From contig RHDP01000001.1 in assembly GCA_003725745.1 (NCBI GenBank), positions 3,301,001 through 3,365,000 of the forward strand: a stretch of 64,000 nucleotides of DNA. Direction: 5' to 3'. The translations under genes were made by a program, and so were the position numbers. The notes under the pieces were generated by a model, which was not told where the DNA came from, searched no databases, and was given only the letters and a program-made list of their open reading frames with translations. Shown one piece after another: positions 17,615 to 26,666 of the stretch. Source of the stretch: Streptomyces sp. I6 (GTDB lineage Bacteria; Actinomycetota; Actinomycetes; Streptomycetales; Streptomycetaceae). The number at the start of each line of letters is the position of its first letter. Positions within the stretch are counted from its first letter, which is position 1.

Positions 17615-19394
17615 GCACGGGGATCGAGGGGGCGCGCGAGCGGCGGGTGCGCACCGGCGGGATCGAGCTGTGCGTGGCGGAACTCGGTGACGCGGGGCAG
17701 CCGGTCGTCGTGCTGGTGCACGGCTATCCGGACAGCAAGGAGGTGTGGTCCGAGGTCGCGTCCCGGCTGGCGGCCCGGTTCCATGTGGTGCTGTACGACG
17801 TCCGGGGCCACGGCCGCTCCACGGCGCCGGTGCCGCTGCGCGGGGGCTTCACCCTGGAGAAGCTGACGGACGACTTCCTGGCGGTGGCGGATGCGGTCAG
17901 CCCGGACCGGCCGGTGCACCTGGTCGGCCACGACTGGGGTTCGGTGCAGTCCTGGGAGTTCGCCACGGTGCGGCGGACCGAGGGGCGGATCGCCTCGTTC
18001 ACCTCCGTCTCCGGGCCGTCGCTCGACCACATGGGCCACTGGATCAGGAAGCGCGCGGCCCGGCCCACCCCGCGCCGGGTGGCCCAGCTCCTCGGCCAGG
18101 GCGCGAGATCCTGGTACGTCTCCGCGCTGCACGTTCCGGTGCTGCCCGAGCTGGCCTGGCGCGGGCCGCTGGGCCGGCGGTGGCCCGGGCTCCTGGAGCG
18201 GGTGGAGAAGGTGCCGGCCGGTGACTACCCGACCGCGTCGCTGCCCTCGGACGCGGCGCACGGGGCCTGGCTCTACCGGGACAACGTCCGCTTCCGTCTG
18301 GCCCACCCCCGCTCCGACGCGTACGCGCATGTGCCCGTGCAGCTGATCACACCCACCGGTGACAGGTTCCTGTCCGCACGGCTCTACGACGATCTGGCGC
18401 GGTGGGCCCCGCGCCTGGTGCGCCGCACGCTTCCGGTCAAGCACTGGGTGCCCCGTACGCGACCCGATCAACTCGCCTCATGGATCACCGGGTTCGTGAC
18501 CGCCCATGAGGAGGCGAATGCCTCCGGCAGCTACCGGCCCGCGTCCGCGTCACGGGCTCCGAGGCCGTACGCGGAGCGGTTCGGCGGGCAGTTGGTGCTG
18601 GTGACGGGAGCGGCGAGCGGCATCGGCCGGGCGACGGCCTTCGCCTTCGCCGAGGCGGGTGCACGTGTGGTGGCGGTGGACAGGGACGGCGAAGGCGCTG
18701 CCAGGACGGCCGAGATGGCCCGGCTGATCGGGGCTCCCGGGGCATGGGCGGAGACCGTCGACGTGGCCGACGAGGCGGCGATGGAGAAGCTCGCCGAGAA
18801 GGTCGCGGGCGAGTACGGCGTCGTGGACGTGCTCGTGAACAACGCGGGGACGGGCCTCTCCGGTCCGTTCCTGGACACCACCACGGACGACTGGCGCAGG
18901 GTGCTCGACGTCAATCTGTGGGGGGTCATCCACGGCTGCCGGCTCTTCGGCAGGCAGATGGCCGAGCGCGGCCAGGGCGGCCATATCGTCAACACGGCCT
19001 CCGCGGCCGCCTACCAGCCGTCCAGGACCCTGTCCGCCTACGCGACCTCGAAGTCCGCGGTCCTGATGCTGAGCGAGTGCCTGCGCGCGGAACTGGCCGG
19101 GGGGGCATCGGCGTCTCGGCGGTCTGCCCCGGCATCGTGAACACCGGCATCGCCGCCACGGCCCGCTTCGCCGGAGTCTCCGAGGAGGAGGAGAAGCGCC
19201 GGCGGCGGAGGGCATCGAAGCTGTACGCGATGCGCAACTACCCTCCGGAGAAGGTCGCCGGGGCGATCCTGCGCGCCGTCCTGGACGACCGGGCCGTGGT
19301 GCCGGTCACCCCGGAGGCCCGTGGTGCCCGGCTGCTGTCCCGGCTCATGCCCGGCGCACTGCGGGCGATAGCCCGGTTGGAACCTCCGCTGTGA
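17611..19394 (+). CDS. EphD-like alpha/beta hydrolase fused to short-chain dehydrogenase, frameshifted
   Basis: The repaired protein is about 594 aa. Residues about 1-295 form an epoxide-hydrolase-like domain: VLVHGYPDSKEVW (oxyanion HGYP), VGHDWGSVQSW (nucleophile Asp) and a late KHWVPRT (His). Residues about 325-590 are an SDR: VTGAASGIGRATAF (TGxxxGxG), VLVNNAGTG, and SAYATSKSAVLML (YxxxK). This order and length match EphD of mycobacteria. At a run of seven G (19099-19105) the frame changes. An eighth G restores GIGVSAVCPGIVNTG and the stop at 19394. As written, the frame stops at 19140. Oxidation after epoxide or ester hydrolysis is inferred. Confidence 0.88.
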
Positions 19395-19516
19395 GCGGTC
19401 ATGATGCGATCGCGCCGCATCGGCCCCCGGGCCGAGCGGTGGCTCCCGGCCCGGGGCGCCCCTGACGGACGGCCCCGGCCGGTGCGGTCCGTGTCGTGGA
19501 GCAGTGAGGAGTGGCC

Positions 19517-20458
19517 GTGTCCGGGACGCATACGGTGGAGTACCGGATCGAGGACCTCGCCCATCAGAGCGGGGCGACGGTCCGGACGATTCGCGCCTAC
19601 CAGGACCGCGGGCTGCTGCCCAGACCGGAGCGGCGCGGCAGGTCCAACGTGTACGGGGAGTCCCATGTGGCCCGGCTGCACCAGATCGCGGACCTCCTCG
19701 ACCGCGGATACACCCTTGCGTCGATCAAGGAACTCCTGGAGGCCTGGGACGCGGGGCGCGGTCTGGGCGGGGTGCTGGGGCTCGTCGCCGAGGTCCACGG
19801 CCCCTGGACCGATGAGAAGGCCGACCGGGTCAGCCGGGCCGAACTGGAAGCGGCCTTCGGGGGTGAGCCCGACGAGGGGGCGATCGCCGAGGCGGTGGAG
19901 CTCGGCGTGCTGGAGCGTGTTCCCGGCAGGGACGACGAGTTCCTGGTGCCGAGCCCTCAGGAGCTGGCCGTGGCGGCCGAGTTGTACGCCGCCGGGGTGC
20001 CGCTTACGGCCATCACCGGACAGTTGAGGGAACTTCGCGGACAAGTGGAGCATATCGCCTCACGGTTCCTGGAGTTCACCACCCACCATGTCTTCGCGCG
20101 CTATCTCGGCCATCGGCCTCCGACGGATGCGGAAGCGGTGGAGGCGGCGTCGATGGTGCGGCGGCTGCGGCCGCTCGCCCAGCAGACCGTCGACGCCGAA
20201 CTGGCGCGTGCCATGCGCCTTCTGGCCACGCGGCACCTGCAGTACCACCTCGGCGCCGAGCCCCCGCCGGCAGGCGAGGGCGACCAGCGTCAGGTCACCC
20301 TCCCCCGGGACACGATCAGCGCCGTGGAAAGGCTTGTTGGCTCCGAGCACACTGCGGCGTTCATCGCCGCTGCCGCCGAACGGGAGGTGAAGAAAAGGGC
20401 GTTGGATGCAATGCTGACAAGCGGCAGCAATCACGGCATGGTTGACCAAAGCACATGA
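19517..20458 (+). CDS. MerR family transcriptional regulator
   Basis: This 313-aa regulator begins with a winged-helix MerR domain: YRIEDLAHQSGATVRTIRAYQ, then RGLLPRPERRGRSNVYGE, then HVARLHQIADLLDRGYTL. The helical C-terminal part (about 75-300) has no Cys cluster, so metal sensing is unlikely. A small-molecule or protein ligand is more probable. GTG 19517 is taken as the start because GAGGAG lies 5 nt upstream. GTG 19511 is closer to the same site and less likely. It lies 122 bp after the EphD-like gene on the same strand and might regulate it. Confidence 0.9.
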   Translation: MSGTHTVEYRIEDLAHQSGATVRTIRAYQDRGLLPRPERRGRSNVYGESHVARLHQIADLLDRGYTLASIKELLEAWDAGRGLGGVLGLVAEVHGPWTDEKADRVSRAELEAAFGGEPDEGAIAEAVELGVLERVPGRDDEFLVPSPQELAVAAELYAAGVPLTAITGQLRELRGQVEHIASRFLEFTTHHVFARYLGHRPPTDAEAVEAASMVRRLRPLAQQTVDAELARAMRLLATRHLQYHLGAEPPPAGEGDQRQVTLPRDTISAVERLVGSEHTAAFIAAAAEREVKKRALDAMLTSGSNHGMVDQST

Positions 20459-20470
20459 ATACCCCGGCAG

Positions 20471-20524
20471 TTGTCCACAGATTCGCCAATTCGCTTGTGG
20501 ATAACTCATGTTGGTTGTGGATCA
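20471..20524. other. Three DnaA-box-like 9-mers in 54 bp
   Basis: TTGTCCACA at 20471-20479 and TGTGGATAA at 20496-20504 are perfect. TGTGGATCA at 20516-20524 has one mismatch. They occupy the gap between the MerR and kptA genes. Confidence 0.6.
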
Positions 20525-20596
20525 AACATTCCGGCGCCCTTCACCCGGAGGAATTTCGCGTGGCGGCGCGCCGTCCTCCGGCGGCACTCTGAGGGC

Positions 20597-21139
20597 ATGG
20601 ACGCACGCCGCACCGTGAAGGTGTCTAAGTACCTCGCGAAACACCTCCGGCATCAGCCGGAGCGCATCGGGATCGCCCTGGACGCCAACGGCTGGGTCGC
20701 GGTCGGGGAGCTGCTGCGCGCCGCGGCCGCGAACGGGTTCCTCCTCAGCCGGGACGAACTGGACCATGTGGTGGCGGCGAACGACAAGCAGCGCTTCGTC
20801 ATCGACGGTGCCCGGATCCGGGCGAACCAGGGCCACACCGTGGAAGTGGACCTGGAACTGCCCGCCGCCGAGCCGCCCGCGTACCTCTATCACGGCACGG
20901 TCGCCCGGAGCCTGGACGCGATCCGCGCCGAAGGACTCCGCCCGATGGCCCGCCACCATGTGCACCTCTCCCCGGACCGTGGGACTGCGGCCCGGGTGGG
21001 CGCCCGCCGGGGCCGCCCCGTCGTCCTCGGCGTCGACGCCGCGGCCATGCACCGCACCGGCCATGTCTTCCGCGTCAGCGCGAACGGCGTCTGGCTCACG
21101 GACGCCGTCCCACCGCCGTTCCTGCGCCTTCCCGGCTGA
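20597..21139 (+). CDS. kptA: RNA 2'-phosphotransferase, Tpt1/KptA family
   Basis: This 180-aa enzyme is predicted to move a 2'-phosphate from RNA to NAD+, giving ADP-ribose 1'',2''-cyclic phosphate. Family motifs are clear: [16 protein letters not shown] with the catalytic Arg/His, [44 protein letters not shown], and HHVHLSPD. Length equals bacterial KptA proteins. ATG 20597 matches the conserved start, with GAGGG just before it. The bacterial role is uncertain because spliced tRNA with 2'-phosphate is not known there. NAD-dependent RNA repair is a suggestion. Confidence 0.93.
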   Translation: MDARRTVKVSKYLAKHLRHQPERIGIALDANGWVAVGELLRAAAANGFLLSRDELDHVVAANDKQRFVIDGARIRANQGHTVEVDLELPAAEPPAYLYHGTVARSLDAIRAEGLRPMARHHVHLSPDRGTAARVGARRGRPVVLGVDAAAMHRTGHVFRVSANGVWLTDAVPPPFLRLPG

Positions 21140-21235
21140 GAGCTGCCCGGCCGCCGGCCGCGGGAACCGAGCCGTCAGACGACCGTCGCGCAGTGGCCGT
21201 CGTCGGACGCCGCAGCGCCGGGAGGGATCGGGCGC

Positions 21236-23128
21236 TCATCCGCCGGACACCCACCCGAGGAGTGAGGGGACGGCGGCCAGGCCCGCGAGCAGGACGAGGG
21301 CGGGCCCCAGCGGCAGGCCGCGAGTGCGCGGCAGGCTTCGCTCGGCGGGGCGCAGTTCCGGGTGTGCGAGCAGCGTGGCGATCTTCTTGACCATCCGGGC
21401 GTGCGCCGGGCGCAGCCCAAGCCTGCGTTCGGCCCAGGGCCACCCGACGCCCGGCAGTCGCCGGACGACCCCCTCCGGCAGACGGATCTCGACGCTCCCG
21501 TCGCCCGTGTACACGGCTCCCCGCAGGTCCTCCCACGGCACATGCCGCACCTGCCAGGGGCCGGCCAGCCACACGCCGGTACGGTCCGCGGTGACGCGCC
21601 AGCCGAGCAGGGTGGCCGCCGGACCGACCAGCCCGAGCAGTCCGAGCAGTCCGATGAGGTCCCAGTTGAGCCCTCCGGCCGCCAGGGAGCCGGTGAGGGC
21701 GTGGACCCCGCTCACTATGCCCGCGGTGAGGGCGAGGCCGGCGGCTCTCGCCCCGGTCCCCGGTCCCCAGCGCAGCGGACGGCTCGTCGGCTTCCGGGCC
21801 GCAGTGCCCTCGGGTTGCACACGGCCGTCGTGCGGCGATTCCGCTTCGGCGGACTCGGCGGATTCCGTGTCCGCGGCCGCCCGGATCCGTCTCGCCGGAA
21901 CCCGTCCCGTGCGGGGCGGTCCGACAGGTCCGGCGGTACCGGCCCCTGCCGGGTTCCCGCCCGCTTCGGCCATGAGAAGAGCCACCTCGCCACCGTCGTA
22001 CGGAACGCCGAGCATCACGGCTTCACGCAGCGCCGTACCGGAGGAGCGGAGGCCGACGTCGCCGTACCCGGCACCGGCCCCTTCGGCGGGCTGATGGTGC
22101 GGGTACCCGGCCGGGAAGCCCGGTGCACAGGTGCAGGCGAACACGGGCCGGTGTCCCGCCGTGTCGTCGGCGGCGTGGATCCGGGTCCGGCCGTCGTCCC
22201 CCGGCTGCGTGAGCACCCGCAGGGCGGGCACGCGTCCGCCGCGCAGCGTCGCGCTGCGCAGACGTGCCAGGACGCCCGCGGCGAGCATCGAGACACCGGG
22301 CACTCCGGCTCCCAGGGTCAGCAGCTTCCAGCCGAAGGGGTCGTACGGCTCGGCGGCCAGCCGCCGCCACTCCCCTTCTTCCAGCACGGTCACGGTGCTC
22401 CCGAGTGCGTAGTCCTCGGGGAACACCGCGTCGACGGTGGTACGGCGCCCGTCGTCGGTACGGACCCGCAACGACATGTCGTCCCGACCGGTGACCTGGG
22501 CGTGCGCGGGTACCGCCCGGGCGGCCTGCCGTTCGTCCGCGTCCACGGCGCGCAGGCCCAGGACGACGGCCCCGGCGGCCACGGTGCACAGCACCAGGCC
22601 GGCGGCGACGGGGATCGCCCCCCGCCTCGTCGGGCCGCCCGGCTCCGGCTGAGGATGGTGGACGCCCGCGGCCCGCTCGACGAGCCACCGCTGCCGCCGC
22701 CGGGCGGCCAGCCGGGCCCGGGTCGAGACCCAGCCGAGAGCGAGCGCCGCGATCACCGCCAGGTTCGCGGCCCAGGAGGCCGTTCCGTGCGCGGGCAGCT
22801 CCGCCCAGGCCACGATGGCCGCCAGGACCGGCGCGGCGACGAGAGCGAGTTCCGGAAGCCGGGCGTACCAGTGCGGCAAGCCCAGGGCCAGCCCCGTCTG
22901 CACCATGCCGAGCCAGTCGGCGCCGCACGGCGCCGCGTCGGTGCACACGGGTGCCGGTTCCACCGCGATCGCCAGGGCCACGGCCACGATCAGTGCCAGG
23001 ACGGACCACAGCGGCCTCGCCCACGGGGCCGGCCGGGCCGCCGCCCATTCCGCGGCATCGGCCGACAGCCAGGCAGGCAGGCCTGCGGATGCGGAACCCG
23101 ACGGTATCGGGCCAGAGTTGTGGGTCAC
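21236..23128 (-). CDS. Large hypothetical membrane protein with PH-like C-terminal segment
   Basis: This protein of about 630 aa has no clear enzyme motif. It has hydrophobic segments near residues 45-65, 85-125, 130-150, 195-215, 290-310, 480-530 and at the very end. A soluble beta-rich stretch lies between the fourth and fifth (RVRTDDGRRTTVDAVFPEDYA, NfeD/OB-like in look). A Pro/Glu-rich linker spans about 400-465. Near the end, VWLAGPWQVRHVPWEDLRGA resembles bacterial PH domains. Start GTG 23128 precedes the soluble N-terminus. An upstream start at 23182 cannot be excluded. It has no operon partner. Confidence 0.7.
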   Translation of the reverse strand: MTHNSGPIPSGSASAGLPAWLSADAAEWAAARPAPWARPLWSVLALIVAVALAIAVEPAPVCTDAAPCGADWLGMVQTGLALGLPHWYARLPELALVAAPVLAAIVAWAELPAHGTASWAANLAVIAALALGWVSTRARLAARRRQRWLVERAAGVHHPQPEPGGPTRRGAIPVAAGLVLCTVAAGAVVLGLRAVDADERQAARAVPAHAQVTGRDDMSLRVRTDDGRRTTVDAVFPEDYALGSTVTVLEEGEWRRLAAEPYDPFGWKLLTLGAGVPGVSMLAAGVLARLRSATLRGGRVPALRVLTQPGDDGRTRIHAADDTAGHRPVFACTCAPGFPAGYPHHQPAEGAGAGYGDVGLRSSGTALREAVMLGVPYDGGEVALLMAEAGGNPAGAGTAGPVGPPRTGRVPARRIRAAADTESAESAEAESPHDGRVQPEGTAARKPTSRPLRWGPGTGARAAGLALTAGIVSGVHALTGSLAAGGLNWDLIGLLGLLGLVGPAATLLGWRVTADRTGVWLAGPWQVRHVPWEDLRGAVYTGDGSVEIRLPEGVVRRLPGVGWPWAERRLGLRPAHARMVKKIATLLAHPELRPAERSLPRTRGLPLGPALVLLAGLAAVPSLLGWVSGG

Positions 23129-23253
23129 GTGAGGATTATGTTCGGCCGGGTTTCCGCAGGAGACTCCGGAACACTTCGTCACACCTCGTCACACCCCGTC
23201 GACGGTTCCCGAATCCGCTCCGTCGGCATATGCGTGGCAGCGGCAGGCCCGCG

Positions 23254-23259
23254 TATCGT
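23254..23259 (+). promoter_or_regulatory. Likely -10 element of a leaderless promoter
   Basis: TATCGT is 7 nt upstream of the ATG at 23267 of the LLM flavin enzyme, and no ribosome site lies between. Confidence 0.45.
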
Positions 23260-23266
23260 CGGGGTC

Positions 23267-24199
23267 ATGCGTCTGAGCACGGTGATCCTCCCCATCCACC
23301 GGTGGGCCGAAGGACAGAAGATCTGGCGACGGGCCGAGGACCTCGGGTTCCATGCCGCGTACACGTACGACCACCTGTCGTGGCGGTCCTTCCGGGACGG
23401 GCCGTGGTTCGGCGCCGTGCCCACGCTCACGGCGGCCGCGACGGGGACACGGAGCATGCGGTTGGGCACCCTCGTCACCTCGCCCAACTTCCGGCATCCG
23501 GTCACCCTCGCCAAGGAACTGATCACGCTCGACGACATCTCCGAGGGCCGTGTCACGCTGGGCATCGGGGCCGGTGGCAACGGTTTCGACGCGACGACGC
23601 TGCTGAAGGGCGACGAGGAGCCGTGGACGCCCCGGGAGCGCGCCGACCGCTTCGGCGAGTTCGTGCCGCTGCTCGACAAGCTGCTGCGCGAGCCGGCGGG
23701 CGCGACCCACGAGGGCCGTTTCTACTCGGCCCGGGAGGCACGCAACGTGCCCGGCTGCGCGCAGCGGCCCCGGCTCCCGTTCGCGGTCGCCGCCACCGGC
23801 CCCCGCGGACTGGCGCTCGCCGCCCGGTACGGGCAGGCATGGGTGACGACGGGCGATCCGAAGCTCTTCGAGGCGGGCACCCCCGAGCAGTCGGCCGAGG
23901 CCGTGTCCGGGCAGGTAGCCAAGCTCGACAAGGCATGTGCCGAGGCCGGCCGGGACTCCTCCGAGCTGGAGCGGATCCTGCTCACCGGGTTCACCCCGGA
24001 CTTCAACCCTGCCCTGCCCGCGCCCCGGCGGGGCCGCCCGCTGGACTCCCTGGAGGCGTTCGTGGACTTCGCCGGCCGGTACGCGGAGCTCGGCTTCACC
24101 GAGATCGTCGTCCACTGGCCCGTGCAGGACTCCGTCTTCGCCGCGGACCAGGCAGTTTTCGAGCGGATCGCCACCGAGGCCGCGTCCCGGCTGGGCTGA
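23267..24199 (+). CDS. LLM-class (luciferase-like) flavin/F420-dependent oxidoreductase
   Basis: This 310-aa TIM-barrel oxidoreductase uses FMN or F420. It begins MRLSTVILPIHRW and has AEDLGFHAAYTYDHLSW. The strand LGTLVTSPNFRHPVTLAKELITLD and the following GRVTLGIGAGGNGFD are hallmark positions of the family, and PFAVAATGPRGLALAARYG is the phosphate-binding part. The substrate is unknown and no biosynthetic cluster surrounds it. In Streptomyces, F420 use is more likely than FMN for this subgroup (family inference). A hairpin follows the gene. Confidence 0.88.
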   Translation: MRLSTVILPIHRWAEGQKIWRRAEDLGFHAAYTYDHLSWRSFRDGPWFGAVPTLTAAATGTRSMRLGTLVTSPNFRHPVTLAKELITLDDISEGRVTLGIGAGGNGFDATTLLKGDEEPWTPRERADRFGEFVPLLDKLLREPAGATHEGRFYSAREARNVPGCAQRPRLPFAVAATGPRGLALAARYGQAWVTTGDPKLFEAGTPEQSAEAVSGQVAKLDKACAEAGRDSSELERILLTGFTPDFNPALPAPRRGRPLDSLEAFVDFAGRYAELGFTEIVVHWPVQDSVFAADQAVFERIATEAASRLG

Positions 24200-24231
24200 T
24201 GCCCGGCGGCCCGCGGCATCCCGCTCACGGG

Positions 24232-24251
24232 GAGTGGGCGGACGCCCACTC
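24232..24251 (+). terminator. Hairpin after the LLM oxidoreductase gene
   Basis: GAGTGGGC and GCCCACTC form an exact 8-bp stem with a 4-nt loop, 33 bp after the stop codon. No U-tract follows, as usual in this GC-rich genome. Confidence 0.5.
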
Positions 24252-24302
24252 ACATGTGCGACCCCCCGCACGGTCGTGCGAGAGGTACGGGAGAATGCGT
24301 AG

Positions 24303-25169
24303 GTGACCTCAGCTACCGATCCCCTGCCGCTTCCTCCGACCGTCCGGCTGATCGCCACCGATCTCGACGGCACCCTGCTGCACGACGACAAGTCCGTCTC
24401 GGGGCGCACCGTGGCCGCACTCGCCGCCGCGGAGGAAGCGGGGATCGAGGTCTTCTTCGTCACGGGCCGCCCGGCGCGCTGGATGGGCGTCGTCAGCGAC
24501 CATGTGCACGGCCACGGGCTGGCGATCTGCGCCAACGGCGCGGCGGTGGTCGACCTGCACTCCGGGGGGAGACTGCTGGAGGTCCGCCCGCTGGAGCGGG
24601 GCACCGCGCTCGACGTCGTGCAGCGGCTGCGCGGCGCGGCACCGGGCACCTCGTTCGCGGTCGAGACCGCCACGGGAATCCACTACGAACCCGGCTACCC
24701 GCCCTTCCACCTCGACCCCGGCGCCACGGTCGCGGTCGCCGAGAAGCTGCTGCACGAGGACGGGCCTGGGTCCGCGGCCCCGGTGCTGAAACTGCTCGCC
24801 CAGCACGGCGAGCTGGCACCGGACGGCTTCCTCACCCTGGCCCGCACGGCCGCCGGCGAGCTGGCCACGATCACCCGCTCCAGCCCGACAGCGCTGCTGG
24901 AGGTGAGCGGCCCCGGAGTCTCCAAGGCCTCGACACTCGCCCTGTGCTGCGCGGAACGCGGCATCTCGTCGGACGAGGTCGTGGCCTTCGGCGACATGCC
25001 GAACGACGTGGAGATGCTCACCTGGGCGGGCACCTCGTTCGCCATGGGCAACGCCCACCCCGATGTGGTCGCCGCCGCGTCCGGCCGGACGGTGGCGAAC
25101 AACGACGACGGTGTCGCGGTGGTCATCGAGCGGATTCTGGCTGCACAAGGGTCCCGGCCGCGGTCGTAG
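24303..25169 (+). CDS. HAD-superfamily phosphatase, Cof type
   Basis: This 288-aa cytosolic hydrolase is paralogous to the gene at 11003. Motif I is [18 protein letters not shown] and motif II FFVTGRPARW. GPGVSKASTLAL supplies the Lys, and [13 protein letters not shown] the acidic motif IV. The cap domain spans about residues 95-200. The start is GTG 24303 in the absence of a nearer ATG. The substrate is not predictable. It converges on the M23 gene. The 104-bp gap carries GC-rich inverted repeats that could end both transcripts. Confidence 0.9.
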   Translation: MTSATDPLPLPPTVRLIATDLDGTLLHDDKSVSGRTVAALAAAEEAGIEVFFVTGRPARWMGVVSDHVHGHGLAICANGAAVVDLHSGGRLLEVRPLERGTALDVVQRLRGAAPGTSFAVETATGIHYEPGYPPFHLDPGATVAVAEKLLHEDGPGSAAPVLKLLAQHGELAPDGFLTLARTAAGELATITRSSPTALLEVSGPGVSKASTLALCCAERGISSDEVVAFGDMPNDVEMLTWAGTSFAMGNAHPDVVAAASGRTVANNDDGVAVVIERILAAQGSRPRS

Positions 25170-25273
25170 GGTCGCGCTCGGAGTCGCCGCCACCGAGCCG
25201 CCGCCACCGAGTCGAGGTCACGCAGCGGCGGCGCCCCCGGGGACGCGCCCCGGGCCGGGCGGCGGCCGCCCGG

Positions 25274-26325
25274 TCAGAGCCAGACTCCGCGGTTGCGCAG
25301 CCAGCTCACCGGATCCACCGCCGAGCCGAAGTCCGGGGTGAGCCGCACCTCGAAGTGGAGATGGGGACCGGTCGAGTTGCCCGTGGTGCCGGCCTGGCCG
25401 AGCCACTGCCCGGTGCGGACCCGGTCGCCCTGGTCCACCGTGACCGAGGCGAGGTGCGCGTACTGGGAGTACCAGCCGTCGTTGTGCTGGACGACGATCT
25501 GCATACCGAAGCCGCCTCCGCAGGAGACCGACACCACCCGGCCGGCGCCGATCGAGCGCACCGGGCTGCCGATCCCGACGGCGAAGTCCTGCCCGGTGTG
25601 GCGGTTCGCCCAGCGTGCTCCGGCACTGTCGAAGCCCGCCGACAGCGTGTAGCGCTGCACGGGCGTCACCCAGGCCGAGCCCTCGGGGAACTCCGTCTGC
25701 GGCAGCGGGACCGAGCCGGAGCACTGGCCGGAGGCCGCACTCCGGTCCGCCTGCGCCTGCAGTGACCATCGCGCCGCGTCGAGCTTGGTCTCGATCCCCC
25801 GTTTGATCCGCGCCAGCTCCGCGGTACGGGCGTCCAGGCGGTACCAGGCCTCGCGGGCCTTCTCCTCCGCCACGGACGTCAGGTGCTCGGCCTCCCTGGC
25901 CTCCTCCAGTAGCCGGTTCACCGTCGCCGTGGCCTTCGCGTACATCCGCTGCCCGCGCAGCAGTTCCTCGGGGTCGGCGGCGAACATCAGCTCCAGGGTG
26001 GGCGCCAGGTTCCCCCGCTGCGGTACTGGGCCCTGGCCACCGCGCCGAGCTTGTCGTGCATCCTCCGCATCTCGCGCCGTCTGTCGGCGAGCTGCCACTG
26101 CAACTGGTCGAGCCGGGCGCGCTCGGCGACGGACGCCTGCAGCCCCCGCTCGTACGTGGCGGTGGCCTTGGACACCTCCTCGAGCAGCTGGGCGACCTGC
26201 ACGCTCACTCCGGGGCCGTCGTTCGCGGACGCGGCGGGTGCGGGAAGCAGCGGGAAGGCGACCAGCAGCGCGCACAGCAATGGCCTGAACAGCCGCCGGT
26301 GGCAGTCGCGTTGTCGGTGTCCCAT
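25274..26325 (-). CDS. Secreted M23 (LytM-like) peptidase with coiled coil, frameshifted
   Basis: The repaired protein is about 350 aa. A signal peptide (LLCALLVAFPLLPAPAASA) is followed by a long coiled coil (VQVAQLLEEVSKATATYERG ... DRRREMRRMHDKLGAVARAQY) and then the zinc peptidase domain. That domain has HTGQDFAV (HxxxD) and HLHFEV (HxH). It probably cuts peptidoglycan cross-links or activates amidases outside the cell. At five C (26012-26016) the frame breaks. One more base gives YRSGGNLAPTLELMF in one chain. As written, the 5' part ends at 25987. The ATG at 26325 precedes the signal. An upstream ATG at 26364 lacks support. Confidence 0.85.
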
Positions 26326-26519
26326 GCCCGGATCGTCACATCCGACATGGGTGCTTTGCCACATTTAGCATGGTTCATACGGCCATCCGGCCCAGTCGGC
26401 GCGACGCCCCCACACGCCTCGTACGACCTGCCGGGAAGCACCGCCTCGCCCCGGCTCGGCGGACACGCCACCGGCTCCTGACGGAACGTCGGACCGCCGC
26501 CCCGCTTCTCCGCCGGCTC

Positions 26520-26558
26520 GCCCTCCGCCGTGCCGGGGCCCGTGGCACGGCGGAGGGC
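26520..26558 (-). terminator. Strong hairpin downstream of cydCD
   Basis: A perfect 15-bp stem (GCCCTCCGCCGTGCC and its complement) with a 9-nt loop lies about 110 bp after the cydCD stop. The rest of 26326-26666 shows no gene, only a short direct repeat of GGTGTCTCCCGGCACC near 26583-26620. Confidence 0.7.
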
Positions 26559-26666
26559 GGCTCCGGCCGATCCCCGGGCTCCACGGTGTCTCCCGGCACC
26601 GGTGTCTCCCGGCACCGGCGGACTCCGGCTGCCCGGGTGCCGCGCCGCGCCCGAGGGCGCTTGGTC

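Noticed and set aside
23121-23134. GGTCACGTGAGG as a fourth parS-like site
   Set aside because: It keeps only the TCACGTGA core. The outer bases that define parS differ on both sides.
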